NCBI RefSeq assembly: GCF_011683955.1
Contig: NZ_JAAQPI010000001.1
Span: 1,323,136 to 1,387,135 of the forward strand
DNA length: 64,000 bases
Reading direction: 5' to 3'
From: Pseudomaricurvus alkylphenolicus
Lineage (GTDB): Bacteria; Pseudomonadota; Gammaproteobacteria; Pseudomonadales; Cellvibrionaceae
In this document: piece by piece, positions 62,316-64,000 of the stretch
How the letters are laid out: each line of letters begins with the position of its first letter
Position numbering within the stretch: position 1 is the stretch's first letter
The notes under the pieces: model-generated
Seen by the model: only the letters and a program-made list of their open reading frames with translations
The model's database searches: none
Told to the model about the DNA's origin: nothing
Program-made: the position numbers and the translations under genes

Positions 62316-63971
62316 ATGATTTTGAAGAACATATGTGTAGGTAAGAAAAAGGAAATCTCAGTTCAGGGACGAACTGTAAAAACCGCCTACCTGAAGGAGC
62401 CGCAGAATGGCCCGGTTCTGATTAATGAAGATGGCCCGGAAGGTAATGAGACGGCGGTGCACACTGATTCTGTCTATGCCTTCGCGGAGGAGAATTATCA
62501 ATATTGGGCGGATCAGCTCGATATTGATCGAGAAGAGTGGTCGGCCGGCTTTTTTGCAGAGAATTTGACGATTTCAGGGCTGAAAGAGTCAGAGCTTTGT
62601 GTTGGTGATATGGTTGCTATTGGCGATAGCGTTCAATTGGTGGTGTCCGGTCCGCGAGTCCCTTGTCTTAAGCTCTGTTGGAGAATGAAGCAGCCGGAAG
62701 CGTTTATTCGCGAGTTTGCGCTTTCAGGGAAGAGCGGTGTCTACTTCAATGTGTTGAAAACGGGTGTTATCAAACCGGGTGATCCTGTCGAAATTGTTCA
62801 TCGTGCACCAGAAGCTGTACTCATTGGGGAGCTGGTGCAGTATATTTTCGGCGATCGGGGTGCTGACATAGATCGTTTAGCGTTCATCCTGGGCTTGCAG
62901 TCGATAAGCGAAACATCAAAACTGCTACTGAACAATCAATACTATCAATTGGTTGACAGTCATAGGACAACTGAAGACCGCTGGCAGGAGTGGCGAGATT
63001 TTTCAGTTGCTGAAATCATCGAAGAAACAGAGCAGGTTAAATCATTTATTCTCAGGGCAGCAGATCAACAGCCAATCGCTCCCTATCGTGCAGGTCAGTT
63101 TCTTACGGTAAAATTGCCAATCGAAGACGAGGCCAATCGCGGCCAACCTTTGATTCGCGTGTGGAGTATATCCGACTATCAGGATAAACCCGATCACTAC
63201 CGATTAAGTATCAAGAAAGAGTCCAATGGAAGAGGCTCGGGTTTTATGCACGATCAGTTGTCGGTTGGTGACAAATTGCCTGTTGCGGCACCCATGGGAC
63301 GTTTTGTTCTCGACCGAGGTGGCTTTAAACCCATTCTGTTGCTGGCTGGCGGCATTGGAATTACACCGGTATTGTCTATGTTGAAAGCGCACATAGCAAA
63401 AGGCGATAACGCGGCACCGATTTACCTTGTTCATTGTTGTCAAAAGCGGGGGCTGCAACCACTGCGCAGGGAGCTTGACGAACTGGAAAAGCATCATAAC
63501 GTCACTACGTTGCATGTTTTCGATCAGCCTGATGGCAGTGACAGGATTGGCGTAGATTACGATATAGAAGGCTTTGTTAATATTAAGCATATTCAGGACC
63601 TGCTTGCCGATTGTCATATTGTTCATGGTGGCAAACGGGTTGAGATGCCGTTGGCCGAGCTGGATGTATATATGTGTGGGCCTGCCATTTTCCAGGAAAA
63701 GTTAAAAGAGGCACTTATTGAATCTGGGGCGAATTCCGGGCGTATTTTCCAGGAGTCCTTCCAGGCCAGCAGTGGTGACAATGCAGTTGGCAAGATAGAA
63801 CGGGCCACTGTTCGTTTCACTCGTCAAGGAAGTGATGAATCCGCTTCGGCAGAGTGGAAGGCTGAGGACAATCCGGCGTTTTTCAAGACAGATGTCACCA
63901 TTAGTTCATTTTTTACGCTGCTTTCTCACACTCATGGTCCGAGTTATCCGGGTTTAGTTCGACCTCTTTGA
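62316..63971 (+). CDS. MOSC-domain / ferredoxin-reductase fusion lacking its [2Fe-2S] domain
   Basis: About 551 residues. Residues 1-215 form a YiiM-like MOSC domain (FFAENLTISGLKESELCVGD, SGPRVPCLKLCWRM with the likely Mo-ligating Cys). Residues ~225-460 form an FNR-type reductase: PYRAGQFLTVKLP, RVWSISDY (flavin), LLLAGGIGITPVLSML (NAD) and VYMCGPAIFQE. Family members usually end in a plant-type ferredoxin domain with a Cys cluster. Here that domain starts (VRFTRQGSDESASAEWKAED) but soon diverges into SFFTLLSHTHGPSYPG and stops without any Cys cluster. No other frame restores it before the window ends. Confidence 0.85.
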   Translation: MILKNICVGKKKEISVQGRTVKTAYLKEPQNGPVLINEDGPEGNETAVHTDSVYAFAEENYQYWADQLDIDREEWSAGFFAENLTISGLKESELCVGDMVAIGDSVQLVVSGPRVPCLKLCWRMKQPEAFIREFALSGKSGVYFNVLKTGVIKPGDPVEIVHRAPEAVLIGELVQYIFGDRGADIDRLAFILGLQSISETSKLLLNNQYYQLVDSHRTTEDRWQEWRDFSVAEIIEETEQVKSFILRAADQQPIAPYRAGQFLTVKLPIEDEANRGQPLIRVWSISDYQDKPDHYRLSIKKESNGRGSGFMHDQLSVGDKLPVAAPMGRFVLDRGGFKPILLLAGGIGITPVLSMLKAHIAKGDNAAPIYLVHCCQKRGLQPLRRELDELEKHHNVTTLHVFDQPDGSDRIGVDYDIEGFVNIKHIQDLLADCHIVHGGKRVEMPLAELDVYMCGPAIFQEKLKEALIESGANSGRIFQESFQASSGDNAVGKIERATVRFTRQGSDESASAEWKAEDNPAFFKTDVTISSFFTLLSHTHGPSYPGLVRPL

Positions 63972-64000
63972 TGTAATCCCACTTCCTAGCCTCTCCAGAC

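Overview
The window looks like chromosomal DNA from a Gram-negative, probably marine gammaproteobacterium. It holds three TonB-dependent outer-membrane receptors, LysR, AraC, TetR and LuxR-type regulators, a Coq4-type ubiquinone protein, and long runs of catabolic oxidoreductases. The taxonomic reading is an inference from gene content. No rRNA, tRNA, CRISPR array or intact mobile element was seen.

Region 1 (1-4.0 kb) has the tail of an acyl-CoA dehydrogenase, a TetR regulator, a cytochrome P450 and an AraC regulator. An 857-bp gap without an intact gene follows, holding one copy of an imperfect direct repeat (4294-4401).

Region 2 (4.8-40.0 kb) is a large catabolic island. It starts with three regulators (one LysR, two paralogous LuxR-type). 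Then come an acyl-CoA ligase, six short-chain dehydrogenases, an old-yellow-enzyme/Fe-S flavoprotein, two MFS transporters, a ThDP enzyme, a zinc alcohol dehydrogenase, a DUF1214 protein, a 3-ketosteroid-dehydrogenase-like flavoprotein and five NTF2/SnoaL-fold proteins (one resembling ketosteroid isomerase). These are followed by an HSL-type esterase, an acyl-CoA dehydrogenase, a Baeyer-Villiger-type monooxygenase, a TonB receptor, an aldehyde dehydrogenase, a sulfotransferase, a pterin-carbinolamine dehydratase, a Coq4-like protein and a DUF3604 protein. The set suits uptake, CoA activation, ring oxidation and ring cleavage of a polycyclic or alicyclic compound such as a steroid, bile acid or terpenoid. 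A shared 18-bp palindromic element recurs at about six promoters here and suggests one regulon.

Region 3 (40.0-41.0 kb) has no intact gene. It holds a tyrosine-recombinase remnant broken by one stop codon, a hairpin, and the second copy of the repeat found at 4.3 kb. The two copies bracket region 2, so the block may have arrived as an island.

Region 4 (41.0-64.0 kb) holds a MalT-like LuxR ATPase regulator, a hydantoinase/oxoprolinase-DUF917 pair with an AraC regulator, and a family-expanded module: three type-B carboxylesterases, two GPH/MelB-type transporters and two TonB receptors. It ends with a MOSC-ferredoxin-reductase fusion that lacks its usual [2Fe-2S] domain. A second conserved element (GTTCC-N5-GAYAAGTATY) occurs upstream of four module genes. 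The module probably imports an esterified compound, cleaves it and moves the product across the inner membrane; the substrate cannot be read from sequence.
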